A DNA stretch of 64,000 bases from Paragonimus westermani (lineage: Eukaryota > Platyhelminthes > Trematoda > Plagiorchiida > Troglotrematidae). A program made the position numbers and the translations under genes. The stretch lies in assembly GCA_008508345.1 (NCBI GenBank), contig QNGE01003075.1, positions 30,574 through 94,573 of the forward strand. Direction: 5' to 3'. Below, piece after piece: positions 1 to 12,200 of the stretch; positions within the stretch are counted from its first letter, which is position 1, and every line of letters starts with the position of its first letter. The notes beneath the pieces are model-generated. The model saw nothing but the letters and a program-made list of their open reading frames with translations. It had not been told where the DNA came from and ran no database searches.

Positions 1-1420
1 TGATATTGGATGAATCTGATGTGTGTTAGTAAGAAACAAGCTGTTGATGAGATATTTTATAAGTTTACTGAAACATTATTGGACAGTAGGTGGTTCTGGA
101 GGCTCATAAGACTACTACGGAATCGCGCAGAAATAACGTTTCCTTATAGCTAGCAGAATGCAACAAAGCAGCCATGAACAGAAAGTCACAATTCACTAGA
201 GAAGGAAGATAGACTCTAAGTAGTATATTGATCAGAGTATCTTGCTGACACTGAGGGATTCGAATGAACAGACGCACGGTGGGCGACTGATTGCAGGTCA
301 TCCAGGAATGCTGATATCAACCTGTTGACAGAAAGTATATCCCGTATACAGCTTCCAAAAACTATGAAGGTCCTCGTGTTCCCAGCGAGGATAAGATAAA
401 CGCTAGTGTATGACAGATGGATTGTTTGATGTAGACCATTCATACTTACAATGTCTTGGGAACAAGAAGATATTTTATCACGTGTGTAAATCGCTGATGA
501 TTGCATGCGAAGCTGTCCACATAACATGCGCACACACACTACTGTTACAAGGTGGCAGTGCTGAAGATGCAGGTGACAGTGTCTCACCTGGTAACTTAGA
601 AGAATGAGCAAAAGCTGACTTAATGTCCATGGCTGCTCTCACGAGCTTAAACGTACTTTCCATAACCGACTCACTGGCACACTAAAAACAATCGTTAACA
701 GAAAATCAGTGTGTTCAGTCATCCCGTTTGCTTCCGAATGGCAAACCGTTGTGAAAGTATGCCTGTTTTCCAGATTACTTAGGGGTGCCGCAAAATCTCT
801 TTAAAAACCTTACCCACAATCTCTGGTCACAGGCGTTGGCAAGCAAACTGTGTTACCTAACATTCCAGGAAAGTGTTGATAACGACTTTTGAAGAGCAAC
901 TGAGTGACTGTATTACTGTAGGTCGTTTTGTAAATTGACGAAAACACATCAAGAGTCACACTGAATCATTTATGGATGGTTAGTGGCTTACTGGACCTGC
1001 AATTTCGTTGAAGAAGGTGTGCGCGGGGTAAGAATAGTGTCGAGGGGCTCGTTGTGTGACGGTGGATGTTGGAACGGCTCCATGTGATAATGACATGGTT
1101 TGCTTTGAGGTGTGTCAAATGGTTATTGACACGTTTGACTGAAGCGTCTAATTCAAAGTGAGAGACACCCTGCAGTGTATCAAACACTGCGTTGCGGAAC
1201 GGTACAGAGACCGCTCGGCGTTATGTGCGGCTGGAATTGTCATAAAGGTACCAGTAGTGCACGCTAAAGCATAAGGGAGCTCCTTAACCGGCGATATTCT
1301 ATCTCTGAATCAGTGGCTTGATTGTTAGCTAATTCTACCAGGTCGGTGCCAATATCAGCAAGCGTGATGGGCTTACGAACGCGTGAAGAGAGGTCTAAAG
1401 TAGTTCATCGGGACAGCAAG
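1..1420. other. no supported gene
   Basis: Open frames up to 131 codons occur (for example minus 611-216), but none has a recognised motif or splice context. I see no convincing repeat here. Confidence 0.5.
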
Positions 1421-1485
1421 ATGACACATTGCAAGATGCAAGCATTTCGTTTATTCTCATCAGTCGGTTATATAAAACATCTGGC
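1420..1485 (-). ncRNA. candidate hammerhead ribozyme-like motif (left arm)
   Basis: This is the inverted counterpart. Reading the minus strand, CTGATGA lies at 1463-1457 and GAAA at 1448-1445, with the same 4-bp helix III and C at 1435. Here the first helix I pairs are A-U, G-U and C-G, better than in the other arm. Helix II is again a single pair. Confidence 0.28.
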
Positions 1486-1990
1486 TATGTAGGTTAAATG
1501 CGTAGCGTCCAAACAATTCAATGAACGAACATCACATAGTTACAATCAAAATATACTGCCACAGTAACGAAATTGATTGCATCAGCACCTTTTTCCAACA
1601 AAGGGCCGGTGCGCCACGCTTGATCGACATCGTCTCGGAGAACGCCAACAATCTAGGTTTGCGATTGCGCAATAGGACCATGAACGAAGCGACGGGGTCA
1701 ACCACATGACCTATTGCGATTCTGGGTTTCGCGATCGAAGACGCCGGATTTCTATTCAGGTGTTAGTATGCTGACCGGCCTTGAGTCATTGTTTGCACCC
1801 GCTACTTGGGGTTGTGCTCCGTCTCTTTCTCTGTCGTAAATTTCGGTTGGTTCTGCCAATGAATGAGTTCCGGCAACTGCGGGTGAACTGGTGGCTGAAT
1901 TGTTTTGACGCTACGCGCTTGACCTATATAACATTGTTTTACGTAACCGCCTGATGAGAATAAACGAAATGCTTGCATCTCGCAATGTAT
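1421..1990. mobile_element. inverted-repeat (foldback) element, about 570 bp
   Basis: The two ends are inverted copies of about 100 bp. Positions 1429-1528, read in reverse complement, match 1893-1988; shared blocks include GCAAGCATTTCGTTTATTCT, the GCGTAGCGTC block and ACAATTCA. The interior encodes nothing recognised. Each arm carries an AATAAA inside a CTGATGAG...CGAAA core. It could be a MITE or foldback element, or two 3' ends of one retroelement in inverted array. Confidence 0.65.
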
Positions 1991-1993
1991 ATC
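1925..1993 (+). ncRNA. candidate hammerhead ribozyme-like motif (right arm)
   Basis: The conserved core is in order: CTGATGA at 1951-1957, GAA at 1966-1968 and A at 1969. A 4-bp helix III with a UU loop (1969-1972 with 1975-1978) follows, then C1979 at the cleavage position. Helix I can form from 1931-1936 with 1983-1988 and 1926-1929 with 1989-1992, leaving an 11-nt bulge on the 5' strand. Weak points: helix II is a single G-C pair closing an AAUAAA loop, and the pair next to the core (C1950/U1980) is a mismatch. Hypothesis only. Confidence 0.3.
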
Positions 1994-4900
1994 TTCCTGC
2001 TGCTCTGATGAACTGAATAAAGGGAACTCAGAGTTTCAAAAAGTACATAGTAACGTTTTGTGGTGGAGAAATGCCATTTTTCAGTCTAAACTGGAGGATA
2101 TCTCCAGGTAGTTGATTTTCCTTAAGGAATGCTTGTTGGGCGAAATTCTTAAGAAGCACATTAGGGGTTTATAAACAAAGTGAATTGTACATGTTCTGCT
2201 TTCCGTTAAAAGAAGTAAGTGAAGACATACTGCACGCAACTCTCTACCAAACATGTCGCGACGAGTCTCCAAACCAGCTCAGGATGGTCAGTAATGAGAA
2301 AAACCAATTGTTGTAACACGGCGCCGACAAAGAAGGCAATCACGATTGACAGTTGCCTAGTTGGATCACAATAAGCAAAAGGAGTTGAGTCATTATGCTC
2401 ATCCCTAAACCTAATAAACGCAGAGTACACAGCTTCCCTGATTTTGAACTTGCATTCCCCCTCACAGTGCAAGTCAGTCGTAGGCTGCGTGTTGTGAGCA
2501 TAGCGCGAAATGAAACGCCTCTATATGCTGACCAAGCCGACAAGCCGAAGACGTTGTCTAAATATTGAACTTATTAAAACGGCACAATGATTCTGATTGC
2601 CAAAATTACTGTTTATTGTAGTGTTCAAGCTCGCCACCACTTTCCAGTGGTGTCACCCATCACAAGATGTAAACAACAATTTTTACTGGGTCAAATGCGC
2701 TATACATGTTAAGCAAAGTTTGTCAGACTTGGTGACGTGGTCTATACTGGAACTTTATCGGTAACAGGACTCACACAACCGTGGTTAACAGAATTGTATG
2801 GAGTAAATGCACTGAGATCGGTAAGTTCATTTGAACTGATGAGTCTTTATTTTGAGGTGTACAAGGAAGCTACTGGCATCAGTCTAGGTAGAGAGCACTG
2901 ATCAACACAATCCTGCTCTGATGTGTGGCGCATACTCGATCTTCTAGCAGTGAAGCTCGTTTTTTTTGTACCCATTCACAAACAGGTAGCCCAGCATGAA
3001 TGATATTCTATGTGTATAAATTCCAACTATTATAGAATGAATTTCTAAGTGATTCAACAGAACTCGTCTGAGATGCCCACATCGGACGAGGGCGATCAAC
3101 CATGGCACACCGTATTCACTCATTACACATGAGTGCAGCGCAAACAAACTGGTCTTCCGAAACTGGAAACTTAACTACGTGTTCTGTAAGGACGAGTATG
3201 CGATTAATCCTAATAAAATCGCTTTCCTTCCCCTTTATGGGATACAATGAACCGGATGTATGACCTAGTTCTGGTCACCTACGTACTTAAAAATGTGAAT
3301 ATGACCTTCGTGACGAAGTAGGTCACATTACTTTGCAATGAATAAATACTCTGGACAGTCAAGGCCTTTATACTACCATGTTCCACGCAAGTCTGGAAAA
3401 AATCAACTTTTGCGACACTGATGGGCTCGGAATTGATTGAAAACTTGATACCATCATCATCAGCCTAGTCAATGAAGCGCATTCAAACTCTTGTTCTGTC
3501 ACTGATTATCAATCGTTAGAAATGGCTCAGAATTGTCTTAGTGAAGTCAGTGAGTTTTAAGACCAAATAATGAGAAGGTCCCGAAGCTCCGGAAAAAAGC
3601 CTGTCTACTCTCAATGTGTTACGCGCAACAGAGTGGAGACGACGTTCTACTCCACAAAATCATCCAAACTTTGGGTCATCCACTAACACATGTCCCACAT
3701 CAAGCAAGAATGAACACGTTGGACTGTAATCCCTGTAAACAGACAATCGAACAAAAAGGTCAATAATGTAAACAACTTATTTGTGGTTGGAATCTGTCCA
3801 TAACGGAACTCACCGACTAGTGCCGCGATCACGAGTGAATCAGCGATACCTTCCTGAAGTGACACGGACGCGATAGGCCATCCATACTACACGTATCTTC
3901 GTGGCCTTCCTTACCAATTTTTATAGGTCATCGAATGTAATTGGATAGCAAACTATTGAACTGTTCAAGTCCGAGGTGAATGCATGCTGGCACCTCTTAT
4001 CAGCTATTTGTCTATCCGTAAAACCTTCCAACCTACTTTACTTGTCCCTCAACACAGAAACGTAGAACGAAAAGTGAAATTATTTCATCTTCCTATGGAA
4101 ACCACTGAGCAAAAGTATGTATGTATATCTAATTATCCTTGCGCGCGGTTCTACGCCGGTTAGCTTCCAACCGACACGAGTGTGCATAATTTAACGGTAA
4201 CCTCGATGCCGCAGCTCAGCTGAGTGATGTGCGCTAAACGACAACTACCTGAGTACGTGATGTGTAAATTGTTCAACTAATGTCAGCATGGTCGAAATGA
4301 GCACACATCCCATTGTCAGTTCGTACTGACTACAGCCATAAAGGTGGTGGTAATCCCAGGTGTGCTGTGTCCATCCAGGCTAACGAGGTGTGAACAAGTT
4401 ACACATCAATTATGTTAATCGTTTCCATCACCAGCGATGCGTGTAATTCAATGAAAGGTCATTTATTAAAACAAGATCATTAAAGTTCACCCATTACTTG
4501 AATGCCACTGATTTCAAACCCGCGTATACGAACCGCGACTTAGGTCCATAATGAAGTGTGACCTATTTTTGAACGTCATGTGTACTTCTACTACATTCTG
4601 CTGGTTGAACTGTGCATTGTTTTGGACCTCTGTCTATCGGTTCTCGTTGTTTGGGCAGAATTTCTCTGATTAGGACAAGTTTGATTCATTTTACTGTCTG
4701 TAACCCTGTGACCGTGGCCTTTAGCAATATCCCGTGGCCTTACTGAGATAGTTTTCCAAATGTAATAACTGCGTCTGTGATTTGTTCGTTTATCAGCGTG
4801 AATGAGCTTTGCCCAAAACTACTGTTCATACCCCATTCAGACTGTCTCTATCTGGTAAGCCCAAACAAGAAAGAAATTGGCCATGTAGTAAACGCCTAAT

Positions 4901-7280
4901 GATATACACAAACTCATAACGACCTTGCCAATCTGTGGTACAGTGTTTTTCATAAGATGCCCATTCTCAGAGTGAGTGATTAATGCGGCCTAAAACCACC
5001 TTCTGTATCTATTTGCAATCATCACTTTTGAATCACATTTAGTGTGGATACCTCCGACGCCGCATTCGATCTCGTCACCAAGTGTTTCATAGCGACCAAC
5101 TAACTTACTTAGCAGTCTGATGCAAATTTATGCCCTACTGGGTTCCAGTGACAATGCAGCAGAAATACACCAGCTAAATCATGCAATTGTGCTAGTTGTT
5201 AAATAGTCTGCACCACACCGATTGGTCTCTGTGAAATTCACCAGAGTCCATCTAGCATGCTTGAACTTCACGGATGGACGCACTTACACGACCTAGCTCG
5301 AGCCATTTAGTGCGCACGCCGATCTCAAAATGTATGTTCATTCTATACAACGAAACAGGTCGTTGATGTGCTTGACAAGCCCGGGCATTCGTCTGCTAGT
5401 CCCCGATTACTAGTAAGACCGGCTGAGCAAACACGGTCATCAACAAAAGAACGATTCAACCCAGAACGGCAACGTTGACATCTGGTTGCTCTAGTCAACC
5501 AAACGAAACTCGCCTTTAATTGCCTGTAAGATCTAGATATTATCCTACCTCATCAGCTGTTACACAGATCTACAAGGGGCGAGTTAAAGAAGCTCTAACT
5601 TCTGGGACTTATCGACCTAACTTCCAGTAGAAGTGACAGTGGAGCCACATGCAGCAATGATTGCGCTTGATGCTAAACCGTTTGCATTTTTCTGAACAAA
5701 CGATGACAACGGGTACTTAAGAGATAAAGATGTCAGTGCCTGCACTGATGAAGATGTCAAAGATGAGGAGAAAGACGGGGCAGATATGAGAAAGTTTATG
5801 TCAAGAATGCTATCCCATGTGGCAAACTGCCATGGCGGTTTGTGTTAGAACCGTGTTTGTTAGATTCCCAAAGTTAAGAATATTCGACAGAAACGTAAAC
5901 TACATCAACGACGGCTGCAGGAAACCTGTTCATTTTGAATGCATCTGTAAGAAGAAGGATTTTTGACCACAGCGCTAACCACAGATTTACCCGTTCGTAA
6001 AATATAAGCCGACCGTACTGGAACATTTCCAGCTTGTCACAGACCACATCATAAAATGAATGCCTTTTTAAAGAAGGAACTATTTTGCAGAGGACGAAGT
6101 CGATCCGTCCTGACGTTGTCCACTCTACGGCAGAGGATTATATATAACAAATTACTTTTGTCGAGGTGTGAAAATAAGTCAGTACGATGGTTGCTTAGTG
6201 CATTCCCTATAAACAGTCATTTCGACCACAACACTGTGTCCTCAACTGTGAGCTTTCTGACATTCTACTGTTATGTTTGAGGTATGCCCTCTCTCGCCTA
6301 AAACGACAATTGGGAGTGAAATTGTGAAGTAATACATCGGATAAGACGCACTAAATGCATCCAATATCGCTCGTGTATACGGCTAAAAATAGGTGAGCTG
6401 ACAGACTGAACATTTCGGGGTCACCTGTTGGCGCACATTGTATCAAGCGAAGGTGTGACAATCCACCAACACGTCTCGGGCTGATCGGAATAATGCCTCA
6501 TGGAGGCTTTAAAGCTTTTATGTACTAGATTAAAGTAACCGATATAAAATTCTTCTATACGAGACGGTATACGAAGTGAGGGGGAGGGAGAACTCGAAAG
6601 ACAGTCAATGCTGAACGAAGCGACTAACACTAACATATGATACCCAGAGTAAATGTCGAAAGTGTACAGAGTAACACAGCTTGACCGCACTTATCAGTAG
6701 TTGCACCTAAAGATAGCATGGGGTCATTTTTTGGCCACTGTTGTAAATAAACAACGGTTTATCCAAAATAATCGACCTGTGCTCCTAAAATCGTTGAGAG
6801 GATTGAGGTCGCTAAGCAATAATTGATTATCAGAGGACAGTTTCTAAAACGTTCAAACTGAATAGATATGAGCTTTTCTCTGAGTGAGTATCACAGATTT
6901 TTTCCATCACAGAGGCATTATAAGAGTGACTGAACACTTAGGCAAGCACTGTAACGGAGCATATTTTGTTTGTTTAAATCATCAAGTGTGGATAGTCGGA
7001 CGAAGACAGGAACCGTAGTCTTCAGATATAAGGAGTCGAAATTTTTCTGTTCAACGTCTAAAACGAAAGCGGTTCTGATAACCAGCGTGGTCCTAAGACA
7101 ACGCCGTCCTGATTAACACAGTATACATTGAGGTTGATTTAGGGGACAGCATGTGGCTGATAATCTAGACAGTCACGCTGGAGACGGTGAAAAGTGAGGC
7201 CAGTATGAATATACGCGGATGAGTTAGGATAAAAGTGAATAAGAAAGACATCGGAGGACCAAGGAACCCGTAATGGTCAG
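1991..7280. other. no supported gene; a weak repeat trace
   Basis: Only short open frames without motifs occur. A stretch near 4318-4410 resembles part of the 3' body of the SINE-like unit at 8.99-9.22 kb (shared CTGTGTCCATCCA and nearby blocks). Nothing else is recognised. Confidence 0.45.
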
Positions 7281-7285
7281 GTAAC

Positions 7286-7597
7286 AAGGTGGTCACGTAA
7301 TACGAAGATCCCGGTTGTTCCACTGAGCAAAGTCAGTAGGTGACATTTGCCTGGCTAGGGTCCTCGTGATTATCCAGATCGCTGGTTAGAAACGCTATCC
7401 GAGATGGTAGTGCATTGCAGTCATTGGCACACATGCATTCATACCATTTCCAGTTCTACTTAGTTTTTATTATTTCTTATTCTCTTCAGTAACGTTTACT
7501 CATCTGGAATATTCCACATCACTGTTGAGTTGAGTGGCAGTCCGAGACACAATCCCTTTTGGTCAGGTTTAAGGCTGTTGTGATGATGATAATGAAC
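7286..7597 (+). mobile_element. LINE 3' terminal fragment
   Basis: Nearly identical, in inverted orientation, to the 3' end of the LINE at 29800-30112; a more diverged copy lies at about 45450-45660. It ends in a short GATGATGATAATGA-type trinucleotide tail, as RTE-class LINEs often do. No coding part is recognised upstream, which fits 5' truncation on insertion. Confidence 0.75.
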
Positions 7598-8690
7598 CGG
7601 TACACAGATATGATACTATCTGAGAAAACGTTTAAAACACTGGAAGCTTCAATCCGACACAACACTGAGCAAACAGTGGAGAGAAATTACTGATCCAACA
7701 AACATTGAGTGCGTGGCTGGAAGGATAGGCAACATGGTCGAGTTATCCGTACCACTCACAATCTAAGAAAGATTTCCGGGGGGAGAAAGGAAACATTTAC
7801 TAATAGGAACATTTAACAGTCGAAAGACATTTGCATCATTTAGGTGTACTCACTCGAATCGACAGTGGGTATAAGCAGTTGTTAACGTGTAAGTGGGTAA
7901 GATGCTGTGTAATTTGAACAGTACTCAATGTCTAATGAAAGCGTCATATTTAAATAATCGTATTTTGCAAACTGGTCAGGAGGAATGTCAAACTGTGTGG
8001 CCAAATATTCTATCAGTTTTGTTTGGTAACGGTTTATTTTGTTGAGTTTACCGTAGGAACGGTTTTGTCAGACTGTGTAGTGACCAATTAGAATGGAAGC
8101 GTTCTCTATTTGGTAACCGGGAGTTATGTGTATTTTGTCTTCCTCCGATTAACTACAACTGGTGTAAAGTCCGATTATACTCAATTTAAACTCATACTGC
8201 TTTATTAGCCAGTAAACTTTCGACTTATTCTGACACTTACTACCTGCGAATCCCGTAAATATGTAATCTGTCATAGTTAGATTTCGTTTGAAGTTCTACC
8301 TCGTAGAAATTGTCACTGATGAAGGTGCGCTCAACCGGGTGCTGTTGTCCAGGCGTAATTTTATCTAACACTTCCCAATCGATGTGAAGTCAATCAAACT
8401 TAGCGACTGTTGCCACGCAGCCAATTAGTCCTCGTTACTAGTCTGTCGGATGTTGTCAGTCTCGTCACCTAATGTGGTCGAATATGAATTGGAATACGTA
8501 CCGTTGAACAACTCCCATATTCTGTGCTAGCAAAGATTAATAACACGCGAATTCCCATACGGAGAGACTAATAGTAACTGACACAACATTTTCTTGCTTG
8601 GCCATCATATCGCTACCAAATCAAATTTGTCTGTCTGTGACCTTTACGAACGTACGGGTGCACTGTGACGATCTAGGGCTCTAAACCAGG
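7598..8690. other. no supported gene
   Basis: No motif-bearing frame or clear repeat seen. Confidence 0.5.
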
Positions 8691-8810
8691 TCAGATCAAC
8701 ACGTCGTCCGTTAACCAGTAGGTTCCTTCCCCGTTGGTAGAAGCTAGCGATGCTACTGGACAGCAATGAGCAAACCTAATATGCCACTCCGCATGCTCGC
8801 CCGTTTGATT

Positions 8811-9230
8811 CGGTCCCCGTGGCCAAGCAGGTAAGAGCATTGACGCTGTAGCGCGGATGGTGGTGAGTTCCATCCCCATGTAAGTTGTGCCTGATGAGTT
8901 CGAACGGGGGCGAAGCCAGCCTTGGGGTGTCTGCATGAGAGAACAGGAATCAAGAAGCATTACCAACTCGGCGTGTTGCGGCTGTACCCAGTGCAAACTA
9001 GCCATCCGGGGTGGACTGTGTCCATCCACACTAGCGGAATGTAGACAAGTTGTAACTCAAGTAACTCCAAATCTGCAGCCTTAGAAGGGAGGTAATTTTC
9101 ATCCTAAATCTACTGGGACCTTCTCCAAGTCAGAGACCACGAAACAACGAAGATTGACGGATGCACTGTAAAACGACGTCAGTCACCAAGTGGTTCTGAC
9201 TACGGCTAAAACCAATGGCACCATGCTGAG
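8811..9230 (+). mobile_element. tRNA-derived SINE-like unit
   Basis: TGGCCAAGCAGG at 8820-8831 fits the pol III A box, and GGTGAGTTCCATCC at 8862-8875 is close to a B box, about 30 nt apart as in tRNA-derived SINEs. The following body is partly shared with 4318-4410. The tRNA-like part does not fold as an intact tRNA. The right-hand limit is uncertain. Confidence 0.5.
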
Positions 9231-12200
9231 TGCATTTGAGAAGAAAAAATTTCTGCTTTTTAGAACCCACTTGCAAATATAAAATAACTCAACGGCAAAT
9301 TAGTCTTATTTGGCCCATTCTAGATTAATCCAAGGTCATTCAGACCTGCATTTTGCATGATTGTGAACCATAAGTATCGTATATTTGTACGATGAGAGGA
9401 AGCAACAACAAACCCTATTTTAAATTCTGTTGAAAACTAAGACAAACATTTACTAGTGCGGATGGTTCTGTTTAAAGCCGAATAGACACCATAGGGTATA
9501 TCAAATAGACATCCTCGAACCGTCGGCTTGGATTCATGCTGATGTGACATTGCACAAATGAATATCGATCGCGTAGTTGACTACGTGTAACCTGCCTATA
9601 CATAATCTACACTATTCGAGAATTTCTTCATCTTGCAAGTTGAACATCAGTCTCATAAAATTGTGACCAACTGGTAACTGTTCCAGCTCAAACCCCACTC
9701 AATGGGTGTCCAGCTGCATTTGCCGTCTTGGAAGAAGCATTTCAGTGGGTGGAATTTCTGCCTATCAACTTACGCGCTGTAGGTTGGTGATAATATAGGA
9801 CGACTGAACAGAAACTCGTCAAATTGTTGTACTAACAAGCAGAAAATGACCATTCCGCTAGTTGGCTGCGAACTGTTTTGTTGTGCGTCAAGGTGTTGAG
9901 CAAGGTAGTTTAATCTACATGAAGCTATTCCCCCATCACCATAGCGTGAAACTGTTTTTGTACAGGCATATCGTTCAATTATTAGTTCTTACATCTGGAG
10001 CTACATGAAGGTCGAGTTAGACGCCGTTCGCTACAACACAAATAGTTAGAAACTGTTGAGCCCGGTTTGTAGTAAAAACAAGTTGTAAAGAAGTCATCAA
10101 TGTTAGACAAGTCGTTTGCAAGTCACGTAAAATCAACAAGCCAGCCAGTCACGTTAACGGAATGACAACCGAATCGGCTCTTCATTAAACATCTAACTGC
10201 GCGCTATGATGGTAGTGAATAGAATGATTCGGCCAATTATCTGATAACCAGAGGATCTAGAAACAGATCTATACATAACTTGCTTCTTATCGGGTACCTA
10301 CTGCAAGTCTACGAGTCAATGCAATAAGGCAAAATGACAAGATCAACAACACAAACCTCAATACGCCTCAATTACCGAAAAAACTTTGATACTGTTAAGT
10401 TTTTCTGTATGCCATTCTCCTCAAACTGGATAAACCTTCGATTGTTGCTGTGTACCTTACTTTACGGGCACTGTTCCAGATTTCGTTGTGATTGACATGT
10501 CAACAAATTTTGAGATACTGATGATGCTAATTTTCTACGAAACGTCATTTCGCGTTGAGCAGAGTGAAACAGTGAGGTATTCTTGAGCCTTGCACGGACC
10601 CACACTAGTAGGTCCCCACTGACATGACTGGGTGATTACTATTCGCTTCTGTCTACGTCGTCCGGCCCTCACACAAAAAATTTGGCATTGAGCGGCAGTG
10701 ACGTTTTCAAAGGTGGTGTTGGGATTCGGGTGTTAGTTAAGAATATGATCAGCTGGAATGTATGGAACTGCCGTGAGACGAATTTTTTTCAAGAACTAAT
10801 GATTTTATCCTAATTACAAGGCAAATGCGAATAGGTATTCATTTTCGGATCTGCTTACGTTATTACGGTAACTAGCTGTGTGTTGAATGGCTAAACAGAT
10901 GTTAATGGGTAGCCATTTTCTTTGAGTTTTGCTCTCATCAACATCTCTTTAAATATTTTTTTTCACAAACCGATTCATTTATTCGATAAAACCAGGCTAT
11001 CATCAAAGCGCGTTTGCACCGAATCGGCACAAAACTGTGAAGGTACAGGTGCTGTTGTATTTACTTGTGATTCTTGTTGACACACCTTAGTAAAGACCCT
11101 CCAGTAGGACGCTAAGAGAGAATATCTAGAAACGCCAAGGTATCATCATGTGCTTTCATAAAGTTATAACCAACTATTGGCATTCAACTGGTTCGCTCAG
11201 TCACGCATACTTGTCACCATCTTTTTGACATTAACAAGTGGCAAGATATCGTCAACATAACGCTAGGAGAAGTGCACTCGGTTGATGATGACATCTGTGT
11301 TCTGCTCCAAGTAAGCAACATGATTATCGGTTAGCTGAAGGTCAAGAAAGCTGCCAATGGCAACATCGTCTATTTATGGATGACTGTTTTCTCGAAGGTT
11401 GATCAGACTGCTCACTGCGTAAGTCGGATGGAGTCCTCTCGTCAAATGAATGTATCTACAAATTTTGCCAATCGTCCGCATTAAATGAACATTTATGAAT
11501 AACAACGCATTGTTGTGTTTGTTGCTACAGTCTCACTTTCAGTGTCTGTTGAACTTTGCCATACAAAAGCCATGACAACAATGCTCTCGCGTAGCATCGG
11601 CGTGACGTTTGTGAGGGACGTATTATGCAAATTGCCCCTGATATCTCTGTACGAATATGTTGCTGGCAGAAGTTATTCAGTCGTATGTACTCTTCAGTAT
11701 CCTTTTTATCGTAAGTATTCACGGTTGAGTTGTTTCCCTGTCATCTTGACTGCCTTTTATTGGAAGCAAACGCGACGCAAAAGTCCATCTCGATTGCTGT
11801 GTCCAGTATAAAGAAAACTAGGAGATAGATATTAGCAAAATTGCACCAATACACCCAAAACTGCCGCATATATCTATGGAAAGCATAATCTGAGAATGTC
11901 ATAAGTGAAGGCTACTGAAACCAAAATTGCAACTAGTATACTGAGACTTTCTACAAGAAATCTCGATATTCACTTTTACTGAAAACCTTGTAGAATCCCT
12001 TTCTAAAACGGATAACAACACTCTGAAAAGTATTACACTCGAAACAAGGTTCTCGGTTCTTGAGTTACAATCTAATGGGTCTCTCGCTGGATTTGAAATG
12101 CTGATTTTCTGAGAACAGTCGGTTGTGTCAGACTAAGTGGGCAAAACGATGAATGTGGGAAAATAAGCATTTGGATGAATAAAATTAACCATTCTCGTCT

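Noticed and set aside
216..611. 131-codon minus-strand open frame
   Set aside because: No recognised motif, low-complexity composition and overlapping frames; likely chance.
10505..10550. Second CTGATGA...GAAAC pattern
   Set aside because: Helix II does not pair and no U-H with helix III follows; judged chance, unlike the pair at 1.4-2.0 kb.
11515..11811. 98-codon plus-strand open frame
   Set aside because: No domain or splice context, with an overlapping frame on the other strand.
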